Virus record (IMG/VR): IMGVR_UViG_3300030109_002546
Coordinates: 1-26,631 of that record
Direction: 5' to 3' (one strand)
DNA from: a virus
DNA: 26,631 nucleotides
Below the pieces are notes generated by a model that did no database searches, was not told the origin of the DNA, and saw only the letters and a program-made list of their open reading frames with translations. A program made the position numbers and the translations under genes. Shown piece by piece: positions 1-6,434 of this stretch; within the stretch, counting starts at the first letter, position 1; each line of letters begins with the position of its first letter.

Positions 1-2496
1 CCTGAAATTTCAATGGTATTAAATAACGAAGAAGAAATGTATCGTTGGATTGAAGAAAGTAACTTTTTTAAATCTTTAGTAGGTTTAAAAGGATTTGCTC
101 AGTCTATGAAAACTACTTATAGTCACGTTACTCATGCTAGAAATATTATGGGAGGGTATCAGTTTGGATTAGCTAATGGTCTTGTATTTAAACAGCTATT
201 TGGAACTGGCGGTGAAACAATAGCTAATAAAATATTTGATCAACCCTCAATTTTTAGGGCAGGAACTCTTACATTACCGGGAAAACTTTTAAAGAAAAAT
301 ATAGATCAAAAGAAATTAAATGCTTATTATGAAGAGCTCTTAGGTTTAGGAGTTATAAACACTTCAGTTCAAGTTAATCAGTTTAGAGAAATGTTAGAAA
401 CTGGTTTATCAGCTACTCTTTTTAATAAAAAACTTTCTTTTATAGGTTATAAAACTCAACAACTAGCTAAAAGTAAGTTAGGAGATGCTTTAATTAATAA
501 ACCTAACGAACTTTATATGGGTTCTGATGATTTTTATAAAATAAATTATTTTGAAAGCGAGTTAGCTACTTTAAAAGAAGCTAATCCAAATGTTGATATA
601 AGAATTTTAAAAGAAGAAGCAGCACAACTAGTTAGAAATACTATGCCTAATTATGATGCTATTCCGAAAGGATTAAAGGCAATGCGTAATTTACCTGTAG
701 GAAACTTTGTAGCTTTTCCTGCTGAAATACTTAGAACAAGTTATCATATAGTTAAACAAGCAAATAGAGAAATACTATCAGGAAATGCTGTATTAAAAGC
801 AAGAGGACTACAAAGACTTTCAGGTTTTGTAGGAACTAATGCTGCTTGGTTTGGTGCTGCTAAAGCATCTCAAATGGCTTTAGGAATGAGTGAACAAGAA
901 GTAGAAGATTACAGAATATTAACTTCTGGACCATTTTCAGATGGAAGTAATATGATTTATTCAAGAGATGAAGATGGATCATTGTTTGGTTTAAATACAG
1001 AATTTTTAAACTCATATGATTATATACACGTTTTTGCTAGAACCTTTTTTAATGAGATAGCTTCTGGAAATTTAAAAGGAGAAGAGTTAGAAAGAAAACT
1101 TATAAATGCAGGTACACAGGGATTTAAAGAAATGTTGTTGCCTTTTATTCAAACCTCAATAGCTTTTAGTACCTTTCAATCTATGTTTGAATCAGGGTTA
1201 AGTACAGATGGAAGAGATTCTCAAGGAAGACAAATAAGATCTCAAAAAGATGGCGATTCTATAATTAATCCTTTAGGCTTTGATTATAAAAGAATCGGTA
1301 TGAATATGGCTAAAACTTTTTTACCTCAAACTTTTTTAAGTCTTGACAAGCTTTATAAAGCTGAACAAAATATACCGGGTTATGATGTTCAGTATAAAGA
1401 CGCTAATGCAGAATGGTTATCTCAGTTAGGTTTACGCTGGGATTTAAAAGATCCAGAAAGAGGTTTTGAATCTTTATTACATAACTATAAACTATTAAAG
1501 AAAAGAAATCAAAAAGATAGATTAACTCATGCTGCAAGCACTGATGAATTAGTACAAGATTTTTTAAATACTAATTCTGCTGCTTATCAAAATCAAGCAG
1601 ATATAAATATAGCAACTCAGTCTGCCCTTAGATTATTAGGGTTTGATAGAACTCTAAAGATATTAAAAGAAAATGGTTTTTCTTCAGAAAAAGCTTTAAG
1701 TTTAATGAGTGAAGAATTTGAACCTGAACGAGAACTTAATTATTATGAAAGTAGATCTCTTGATGTTATGGATAAATTTAAAACAGATAAAGAAAGAGCA
1801 GACTTTTATAGTAATTTATCTGAAGCTCAAAGAAGAATTTATTACATTAATGATGTTTTAAAAAATTCAAATCTTTCTCTTACTGAAGCAGAGTCTTTTA
1901 GAGCAGCAAAAGAAAGACTTTCTAAGGCTAAAGGTGGTGAGGTCAATGTACCTAATGCACCTGTAGAACCTGATGAGCGTATAAATAAACTGACAGGTCT
2001 GCCTTACACTGAAACAGCAGGGCCAGCCTTTCAAGATAATGAAGATGAAGCAGATCCTCTTAAGCGTTTAGGGTTTGGGGCTGGTGGTCGTGTAAAGAAA
2101 AACAAAGGTGGAACAGAAAAATATGATATTAAAAAAATACTTGATAATAAAGTAGCTAGTCTTGTAGGAATATCTAAAGAAAACTTAGATTGGGCTAAAA
2201 GTTTAAGATATAAATATCCCGGAGCTCTAGATGGTCAAGGTGATGCTGCTGGTCATTTAGCGTTAGGTTATATTACTTCATTAACTAAAAATCCTTCTTT
2301 AGCATTAAAGGCTGCAAACGCTAGAGAAATTACAGACCCTGTTGGTAGAGAAATGGATGTATTTAACAATAACTTAGGTTCTAAAATAAAAGCTAAAAAT
2401 CTTAAAGAAGCTGAAGCAGTAATTGATGACTATATAAAAAATAAAACAGCTATGTATATGACTCAAACAGAAAGCGAACAAGCAAGAGGATATTAA
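1..2496 (+). CDS. C-terminal part of a large phage virion protein (5'-truncated)
   Basis: The frame is open from the first base, so the gene begins outside the window; the Met at base 13 is probably internal. About 830 residues are visible, mostly polar and helical, with no enzyme motif I recognise in the first 650. Near residues 650-710 (from that Met) there is a proline/glycine-rich linker with NKLTGLPYTETAGPAF and GFGAGGRVKKNKGG, a style I associate with the tail end of very large virion proteins in marine phages. A compact terminal domain follows, with GDAAGH (about 744-748) and MDVFNNNLG (about 781-789), so conserved Asp, His and paired Asn are present. Position just before the lysozyme and lysis genes fits a late structural or internal/ejected virion protein. 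The exact role is unknown to me. Confidence 0.75.
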   Translation, partial: PEISMVLNNEEEMYRWIEESNFFKSLVGLKGFAQSMKTTYSHVTHARNIMGGYQFGLANGLVFKQLFGTGGETIANKIFDQPSIFRAGTLTLPGKLLKKNIDQKKLNAYYEELLGLGVINTSVQVNQFREMLETGLSATLFNKKLSFIGYKTQQLAKSKLGDALINKPNELYMGSDDFYKINYFESELATLKEANPNVDIRILKEEAAQLVRNTMPNYDAIPKGLKAMRNLPVGNFVAFPAEILRTSYHIVKQANREILSGNAVLKARGLQRLSGFVGTNAAWFGAAKASQMALGMSEQEVEDYRILTSGPFSDGSNMIYSRDEDGSLFGLNTEFLNSYDYIHVFARTFFNEIASGNLKGEELERKLINAGTQGFKEMLLPFIQTSIAFSTFQSMFESGLSTDGRDSQGRQIRSQKDGDSIINPLGFDYKRIGMNMAKTFLPQTFLSLDKLYKAEQNIPGYDVQYKDANAEWLSQLGLRWDLKDPERGFESLLHNYKLLKKRNQKDRLTHAASTDELVQDFLNTNSAAYQNQADINIATQSALRLLGFDRTLKILKENGFSSEKALSLMSEEFEPERELNYYESRSLDVMDKFKTDKERADFYSNLSEAQRRIYYINDVLKNSNLSLTEAESFRAAKERLSKAKGGEVNVPNAPVEPDERINKLTGLPYTETAGPAFQDNEDEADPLKRLGFGAGGRVKKNKGGTEKYDIKKILDNKVASLVGISKENLDWAKSLRYKYPGALDGQGDAAGHLALGYITSLTKNPSLALKAANAREITDPVGREMDVFNNNLGSKIKAKNLKEAEAVIDDYIKNKTAMYMTQTESEQARGY

Positions 2497-2503
2497 AATT
2501 AGA

Positions 2504-2950
2504 ATGGACAGGCAAAGAGTATTTGAGCAGTTAAAGATTGACGAAGGTGTAAAGTACGAAATATATCTAGACCATTTAGGCTACCCTACATTTGGGGTAG
2601 GACATTTAATAACTAAAGATGACCCTGAGTACGATCAACCAGAAGGAACTGAAGTATCTCAAGATAGAGTAGAAATATGCTTTGATAGAGACTTAGATAT
2701 AGCTATAGATGAATGTAAAGAAATGTTTAGTATTAGTATCTGGAGTTTATTTCCGGGAGAAGTAAAAGAAATATGTGTTAATATGATGTTTAATTTAGGA
2801 AGACCTAGATTTTCTAAGTTTAAAAAGACTATCAGTTACTTAGAAGAACATAACTGGGTAGAAGCAGGAAAAGAAGCTAGAGATAGTTTATGGTATGAGC
2901 AGGTAGGTAATAGGGCTGAGAGGCTCTGTAGCCGTTTAGAATCTATATAG
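2504..2950 (+). CDS. Phage lysozyme (T4-type endolysin, GH24)
   Basis: Muramidase cleaving the peptidoglycan glycan strand during lysis. The 148-residue protein aligns along its length with T4 lysozyme. The catalytic glutamate sits in IDEG (E14), the aspartate in YLDHLGYPTFGVGH (D23), and the threonine equivalent to T4 Thr26 is T29. The C-terminal lobe keeps NMMFNLG and the W-Y-x-Q-x3-RAERL stretch that matches the T4 end. There is no signal peptide, so it needs a holin to reach the wall, and a GTA-type holin gene lies 0.6 kb downstream. Slightly shorter than T4 lysozyme (164). It starts 7 bases after the virion protein stop. Confidence 0.95.
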   Translation: MDRQRVFEQLKIDEGVKYEIYLDHLGYPTFGVGHLITKDDPEYDQPEGTEVSQDRVEICFDRDLDIAIDECKEMFSISIWSLFPGEVKEICVNMMFNLGRPRFSKFKKTISYLEEHNWVEAGKEARDSLWYEQVGNRAERLCSRLESI

Positions 2951-2960
2951 GAGGGGTAAG

Positions 2961-3263
2961 ATGTCAGAATCAATTAGAGTGCCTACATGGGCTTTACCAT
3001 TCGTTATAAGTGCCTTTGTAGGAGCTATCAGCTATGGTGCTGCTCAAGCTTCAGCACAAGCAACTTCAGAAGAAGTAGAGCGTATAGAAAAAATAGTGGA
3101 AGAAACAGCAGAAAGGTCTATGCATAACGGAACTAGCACTCAACTTAATGCACAGGCTATCAGGAATATCTCACAGAGTCTTGCTAATCAACAAGAGACT
3201 GCTAAAGCTTCTGATGAAAAACTAGCTCAACTAATTAATATAATGTTAGAGCAGAGAAAGTAA
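2961..3263 (+). CDS. Small membrane protein with periplasmic coiled coil (possible i-spanin)
   Basis: A 100-residue protein with a short N-terminus, one hydrophobic segment at about residues 8-30 (WALPFVISAFVGAISYGAA), then a charged helical region rich in Glu, Gln and Asn that should form a coiled coil. This N-in, single-membrane-pass, periplasmic-helix design is that of inner membrane spanins, and a small lipoprotein candidate for the outer partner lies 0.7 kb downstream. That pairing is inference, since I recognise no spanin family signature. A strong GGAGGGG ribosome site (2951-2957) precedes the ATG. It could alternatively be an accessory holin. Confidence 0.75.
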   Translation: MSESIRVPTWALPFVISAFVGAISYGAAQASAQATSEEVERIEKIVEETAERSMHNGTSTQLNAQAIRNISQSLANQQETAKASDEKLAQLINIMLEQRK

Positions 3264-3267
3264 ATGA

Positions 3268-3525
3268 ATGTCAAAACCAATACTGGCTTTTGCCTTGATC
3301 GTTTTACTGGATGGCGATATATACGAAAAACCATCTAACTACTATCTTCAATTGCAGGAGTGTAGATATAATGCACAAGAACTTAGTAGAGATCAAAAGT
3401 ATTATAAACCTATAAAAGCTTATTGCAAACCTATGATGGTAGATCCAAAAGAAAAAACAGTTATAGGTCATATAATAAATGAGCCAGTAGAAAAACCAGA
3501 AGAAAAAGAAGAAGAGGAAGAGTAA
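3268..3525 (+). CDS. Small secreted or membrane-anchored protein, acidic tail
   Basis: 85 residues. The N-terminus MSKPILAFALIVLLDG is a short hydrophobic signal or anchor without an obvious cleavage site. The middle carries two cysteines (in LQECRYN and KAYCKP) that could form a disulfide outside the cytoplasm, and the C-terminus is a run of Glu and Lys. I recall similar small proteins next to lysis genes in marine phages but no known function. It starts 4 bases after the previous stop; another ATG at 3264 is in a different frame and leads nowhere. The next gene begins directly after its stop codon. Confidence 0.7.
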   Translation: MSKPILAFALIVLLDGDIYEKPSNYYLQLQECRYNAQELSRDQKYYKPIKAYCKPMMVDPKEKTVIGHIINEPVEKPEEKEEEEE

Positions 3526-3897
3526 ATGTTACAAGCATTGGTCGGGCCAGTAGCAGGATTGCTAGATAAATTTATACCTGATGCTGACGAGAAGATGAAG
3601 ATTGCCGCTGAGTTAAGCAGTATGGCAGAACGCCATGCTCAAGAAATAGCTTTAGCACAAATAGCTGTTAACAGGGAAGAAGCTAAAGGTAACTGGTTTC
3701 AATCAAGTTGGAGACCGGCAACTGCGTGGGTTTGCGTAGGAGGCTTTGCAGTTAACTTCCTTATATCTCCTATGGCAGCACCATTAGGTATAGTAATACC
3801 TCAAGCAGATACAGGAACTATGCTGCCTGTTCTGATGGGAATGCTTGGGCTAGGCGGTATGAGAACTATGGAAAGAGTTAAAGGAGTAGGTAAATAA
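3526..3897 (+). CDS. Holin, GTA-type three-TM family
   Basis: 123 residues. The N-terminal half holds the amphipathic KFIPDADEKMKIAAEL segment and an Ala/Glu-rich helix. The middle motif NWFQSSWRPATAWVC leads into hydrophobic segments at about residues 66-86 and 94-112. This arrangement is characteristic of the holin family described from gene-transfer agents (GTA_holin_3TM), which permeabilises the inner membrane so that the lysozyme can act. It immediately follows the previous stop and sits inside the lysis cassette. The family assignment rests on motif recognition. Confidence 0.85.
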   Translation: MLQALVGPVAGLLDKFIPDADEKMKIAAELSSMAERHAQEIALAQIAVNREEAKGNWFQSSWRPATAWVCVGGFAVNFLISPMAAPLGIVIPQADTGTMLPVLMGMLGLGGMRTMERVKGVGK

Positions 3898-3927
3898 TGG
3901 TACAAAACAAAGGAGGAAAAAGAACAA

Positions 3928-4131
3928 GTGAGAGCAGTAATATTATGTTTATTAATAGCTGGTTGTAGTTCTGCACCAGTACAGGAAGAAGCAGAATTAA
4001 ATAAATATACAAGACCGTTAGGCGACAAAATTTGGTATTGTGAATCTAGAGGCGGCAGAGCAGTAAAAAATTGTGGTTGGGCCGATAGACGAGAAATAGA
4101 ACAAATGATTTATACTTTGTATAGGTGGTAA
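3928..4131 (+). CDS. Small lipoprotein (possible o-spanin)
   Basis: 67 residues with a GTG start, chosen because AGGAGG lies at 3911-3916 just upstream. The N-terminus MRAVILCLLIAGC is a short lipoprotein signal with the lipobox I10-A11-G12-C13, so C13 should be lipidated after cleavage. The mature protein is about 55 residues, has two further cysteines (C38 and C49) and ends WADRREIEQMIYTLYRW. Its place in the lysis cassette and a single-pass coiled-coil membrane protein upstream make an outer-membrane spanin plausible, but it lacks the proline-rich tract common in that class. The role is inference; the lipoprotein nature is directly visible. Confidence 0.75.
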   Translation: MRAVILCLLIAGCSSAPVQEEAELNKYTRPLGDKIWYCESRGGRAVKNCGWADRREIEQMIYTLYRW

Positions 4132-4138
4132 CTAATGT

Positions 4139-4579
4139 ATGTTAGCAGAAATCCAAGAAGCCAACAAAGCTTTTGGAGTTATAAAGAATGCTTTGCAAAA
4201 TGGAAGAGAACTTTATGATGTATCTGGCAGTTGTGCTACCTACTTTAATTGCAAGTCTATTATCGCTAGAAGATCAAACAAAAGAAGTAGAAAAAAATCA
4301 GAACTAGAAAACTTTATGCATCTTGAAAAGCTCCGCAAACAAGAAGAGTGGATAAGAGAATGGATGATCTATGCAGGAAGACCGGGATTATACGATGATT
4401 GGCTACGGTTTCAAGCACAATGTAAAAAAGTTAGAGCAGCAGAAGAACGTAAAAAGAAACTAGATGATGCAGCCACTATTAAACAAGTACAAAGATGGTT
4501 TCAATATATGGGTGGAGCTATAGGAACATTATCCACTATGTTAGTTGCAGTAATGGAGGTTATAAATGCCCAAAGCTAA
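4139..4579 (+). CDS. Helical protein with C-terminal hydrophobic segment, unknown function
   Basis: 146 residues. Starts MLAEIQEANKAFGVIKNALQNGRELYDVSG, followed by a highly charged helical stretch (about residues 45-120, Lys/Arg/Glu-rich, likely coiled coil) and a hydrophobic C-terminal segment MGGAIGTLSTMLVAVMEVI at about 124-142. I recognise the general protein type from marine phage late regions without a known function. The tail segment may anchor it in the membrane with the helical part in the cytoplasm. The end overlaps the next gene by 14 bases. Confidence 0.75.
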   Translation: MLAEIQEANKAFGVIKNALQNGRELYDVSGSCATYFNCKSIIARRSNKRSRKKSELENFMHLEKLRKQEEWIREWMIYAGRPGLYDDWLRFQAQCKKVRAAEERKKKLDDAATIKQVQRWFQYMGGAIGTLSTMLVAVMEVINAQS

Positions 4580-4757
4580 AAAGAAAGCTAAATCTAAAGT
4601 TAATGAAGCAGGTAACTATACTAAGCCTACAATGCGTAAGCGTCAGTTTAATCGCATTAAAGCAGGTTCTAAGGGCGGTAAAGCTGGTCAGTGGTCAGCA
4701 CGTAAAGCTCAAATGTTAGCTAAAGCTTATAAAGATGCAGGAGGAGGATACACATGA
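4566..4757 (+). CDS. Tiny basic protein (63 aa), conserved marine phage type
   Basis: Very basic: the first ten residues are nearly all Lys/Ala/Ser, then NYTKPTMRKRQFNRIKAGSK and GQWSARKAQMLAKAYK, ending in a Gly-rich tail. No metal site or membrane segment. The pattern NYTKP...WSARKAQMLAK is one I have seen in several marine phage proteins of unknown function. A good ribosome site (GGAGG, 4555-4559) supports the ATG. A longer overlapping frame (4495-4719) has no comparable features. The charge suggests nucleic-acid or polyanion binding (inference). The stop overlaps the next start by ATGA. Confidence 0.8.
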   Translation: MPKAKKKAKSKVNEAGNYTKPTMRKRQFNRIKAGSKGGKAGQWSARKAQMLAKAYKDAGGGYT

Positions 4758-4918
4758 AAGTTAAAGCTCCTAAAGGCTATCACTGGATGAAACAAAGTGA
4801 TGGGTCTTTTAAAGTTATGAAGCATACAGGTAAATTTGTACCTCATAAAGGTGCAAGTCTTACTGCTAATTTTTCTGTTCAAAAGATGCATACTAATGGC
4901 AAGAAAAAAAGATCCTAA
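4754..4918 (+). CDS. Tiny basic protein (54 aa)
   Basis: Begins MKVKAPKGYHWMKQSDGSF and ends in a Lys/Arg-rich tail. The ATG overlaps the preceding stop (ATGA) and follows a strong GGAGGAGG site (4740-4747). It is too short to recognise a fold, but the KAPKGYHWM...G opening reads like a real protein and the spacing is typical of this coupled gene run. It overlaps the following gene by 23 bases. Function unknown. Confidence 0.6.
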   Translation: MKVKAPKGYHWMKQSDGSFKVMKHTGKFVPHKGASLTANFSVQKMHTNGKKKRS

Positions 4919-5210
4919 AGTAGGTACAGGTAAAAAACCTAAAGGTAGTGGAAGGAGGTTATACACTGATGAAAATCCAAAAGATACTGTCTCAATATCT
5001 TATAAAACTCCGACAGATGCTAGAGCAACTGTGGCTAAAGTTAAAAGAGTTAACAAACCTTTTGCTAGAAAAATTCAAATCCTTACCGTTATGGAACAAA
5101 GAGCCAAAGTAGCAGGTAAAACTGAACAGGCTGCTATAGCTAAACGTGGTAAAGAGGCTATAAGAAAACAACATGGCAAAAAAACTACAACAGCAAAAAA
5201 GAAAAACTAA
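4896..5210 (+). CDS. Basic protein (104 aa), conserved in marine phages
   Basis: I take the start at MARKKDPKVGTGKKPKGSGR rather than an upstream in-frame ATG at 4836, whose extra residues are a hydrophobic translation of the neighbouring gene. The body contains RRLYTDENPKDTVSI, ARATVAKVKRVNKPFARKIQ and ILTVMEQRAKVAGKT. I recognise this string of motifs from uncultured marine phages, always of unknown function and located near structural or lysis genes. Strongly cationic, with no cysteines. A DNA- or capsid-associated role is only a guess. It overlaps the next tiny frame by 38 bases. Confidence 0.85.
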   Translation: MARKKDPKVGTGKKPKGSGRRLYTDENPKDTVSISYKTPTDARATVAKVKRVNKPFARKIQILTVMEQRAKVAGKTEQAAIAKRGKEAIRKQHGKKTTTAKKKN

Positions 5211-5265
5211 AAAGAAAAAAGCTCTTTATATTAAACAACAAAAAGATAGAAGGCATAATCAATAA
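5173..5265 (+). CDS. Possible 30-aa lysine-rich peptide
   Basis: A 30-codon frame starting MAKKLQQQKRKTKKKKALY and ending at a stop that shares bases with the next ATG (TAATG, 5263-5267). It fills the only gap in an otherwise gapless run of basic proteins, and its composition matches theirs. No clear ribosome site precedes it and the sequence is low complexity, so this is tentative. Confidence 0.4.
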   Translation: MAKKLQQQKRKTKKKKALYIKQQKDRRHNQ

Positions 5266-5513
5266 TGGCACTCAAAAAAAGTCAAAGAAGTCTTAAAGCT
5301 TGGACTAAACAAAAATGGCGTACTAAATCTGGCAAGCCTAGTGCTAAAACAGGCGAAAGATATTTACCTGAAAAGGCTATAAAAGCTTTATCTGCTAAAG
5401 AGTATGCTGCTACTACTAAAAAGAAAAGAGAAGATACAAAGAAAGGTAAGCAGCACAGTAAGCAGCCTAAAAAGATTTCAAAGAAAACCAGATCTTATAG
5501 GAAAAAATCATGA
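5265..5513 (+). CDS. Basic protein, DUF5872-like (82 aa)
   Basis: Carries the ordered motifs KAWTKQKWRTKSGKPSAKTG, ERYLPEKAIKALSAKEYAAT, KKGKQHSKQPKKI and a C-terminal YRKK. I believe this is the family catalogued as DUF5872, which is found in phages and large DNA viruses and has no assigned role. Nearly a third of residues are Lys or Arg. It begins on the TAATG of the preceding peptide and its stop overlaps the next start (ATGA, 5510-5513), so coupling on both sides is likely. Confidence 0.8.
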   Translation: MALKKSQRSLKAWTKQKWRTKSGKPSAKTGERYLPEKAIKALSAKEYAATTKKKREDTKKGKQHSKQPKKISKKTRSYRKKS

Positions 5514-5824
5514 GAGAAGAATATAAGAAAGGTGGTAAATCTAAACGTGATCCTAGACTAGCGAGGGCAGGAGTTAGTGGCTATAACAAACCGAAGCGTA
5601 CACCGAAACACCCGAAGAAGAGTCATGTGGTTGTGGCGAAAGAAGGAGACAAAGTTAAAACAATTAGGTTTGGAGAACAAGGAGCCTCGACAGCAGGTAA
5701 ACCTAAGGCAGGTGAATCTGCTAGAATGAAGGCCAAGCGAAAGTCTTTTAAAGCTAGACATAGGAAAAATATTTCTAAAGGAAAAATGTCAGCAGCTTAT
5801 TGGGCAGACAAAGTAAAGTGGTAA
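5510..5824 (+). CDS. Basic conserved phage protein (SHVVV...IRFGEQG...AYWADKVKW)
   Basis: 104 residues with very recognisable blocks: RDPRLARAGVSGYNKPKRTP, SHVVVAKEGDKVKTIRFGEQ, GKPKAGESARMKAKRKSFKA and SAAYWADKVKW at the exact C-terminus. I have met this protein in many tailed phages, mostly next to structural genes, always without a function. Strongly positive. The beta-type segment VVVAKEGDKVKTIRFG suggests a small folded core. It overlaps its upstream neighbour by ATGA. Confidence 0.85.
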   Translation: MREEYKKGGKSKRDPRLARAGVSGYNKPKRTPKHPKKSHVVVAKEGDKVKTIRFGEQGASTAGKPKAGESARMKAKRKSFKARHRKNISKGKMSAAYWADKVKW

Positions 5825-5833
5825 GGAATTTAT

Positions 5834-6052
5834 ATGGAAGAATTAATAAATATTGTAGAAGCTCCAGAAGTAAGTACAATACGTTTAAATACAGATGCAA
5901 TGTCTTATTTAAGTACTGCTTATGTAGCTTCTAAAGATAAAGAACATAGTATTCATTTACTTAAGTTGATTACAAAACATTCTGATTTTGTATTATATAC
6001 AAGTGAACAAGTTCTTTCAAAACAAAAAATGCATCTTAGTATTGTTAAATGA
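5834..6052 (+). CDS. Small protein of unknown function (72 aa)
   Basis: Begins MEELINIVEAPEVSTIRLNT; mixed helix and strand with no cysteines or membrane segment. Preceded by AAGGAA (5823-5828). Its stop overlaps the following ATG (ATGA, 6049-6052). It is less basic than the preceding run, so it may mark the end of that cluster. Not recognised. Confidence 0.65.
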   Translation: MEELINIVEAPEVSTIRLNTDAMSYLSTAYVASKDKEHSIHLLKLITKHSDFVLYTSEQVLSKQKMHLSIVK

Positions 6053-6222
6053 AAAAATGGTGGAGAGTCTGGGCTAAATCTTTAGGAGAGAAGGTTGGCG
6101 AAACAGACACACAAGCAGATGCAATAGCAACAATAAGAACAATATGGTGGCTAACACACATGGCTACTTGTATCTTTATTATATTAAATGCTATAGCTAA
6201 CCACGGATGGGATTTAATTTAA
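6049..6222 (+). CDS. Small single-pass membrane protein (57 aa)
   Basis: The N-terminus MKKWWRVWAKSLGEKVGETD is amphipathic and basic, followed by a hydrophobic segment at about residues 31-50 (TIWWLTHMATCIFIILNAIA). The WWRVWAKSLGEK opening and length match a small membrane protein I recall from many tailed phages near the lysis or tail genes; its function is unknown. The last gene on the plus strand before the strand switch, its stop shares the TTAA at 6219-6222 with the stop of the convergent gene. Confidence 0.8.
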   Translation: MKKWWRVWAKSLGEKVGETDTQADAIATIRTIWWLTHMATCIFIILNAIANHGWDLI

Positions 6223-6434
6223 TTTAGGTTGTTTAGTTCATCTTCTAAATAACGATGCATGTCTTTTAGTTTTCTTCTAGCGTCTGTAACTATTTTTTTA
6301 ACTACTATGTACTCGTTATTTTTAAATACTTTTTCTATCTTGTCAACAGGAATACCGCTAAGTTCAGTAACGATAGTTCCTGTTTCATCGACAAGAATTC
6401 TAAAGGATAGAAGATTTCCTTCCTTAGAGTTCAC
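6219..6434 (-). CDS. Small protein downstream of nrdJ (71 aa)
   Basis: Soluble, charged, with an N-terminal beta-like half (LLSFRILVDETGTIVTELSG) and a C-terminal helix rich in Lys/Arg/Asp/Glu. It overlaps the end of the RNR gene by 11 bases, so it is likely translated by coupling. It is the last gene of the leftward array. No family recognised. Confidence 0.65.
   Translation of the reverse strand: MNSKEGNLLSFRILVDETGTIVTELSGIPVDKIEKVFKNNEYIVVKKIVTDARRKLKDMHRYLEDELNNLN

Noticed and set aside
4495-4719. 74-codon plus-strand frame overlapping two genes
   Set aside because: It covers the 3' end of one gene and most of the next in a different frame, lacks a ribosome site and has no recognisable features, whereas the 63-residue frame has both.
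4836-4895. Hydrophobic N-terminal extension of the 104-residue basic protein
   Set aside because: Its 20 extra residues come from reading the neighbouring 54-residue gene out of frame; the protein family starts at MARKKDPK.
5558-5761. 67-codon minus-strand frame
   Set aside because: Lies wholly opposite a strongly conserved basic protein; Cys/Phe/Ser-rich translation is typical antisense output.
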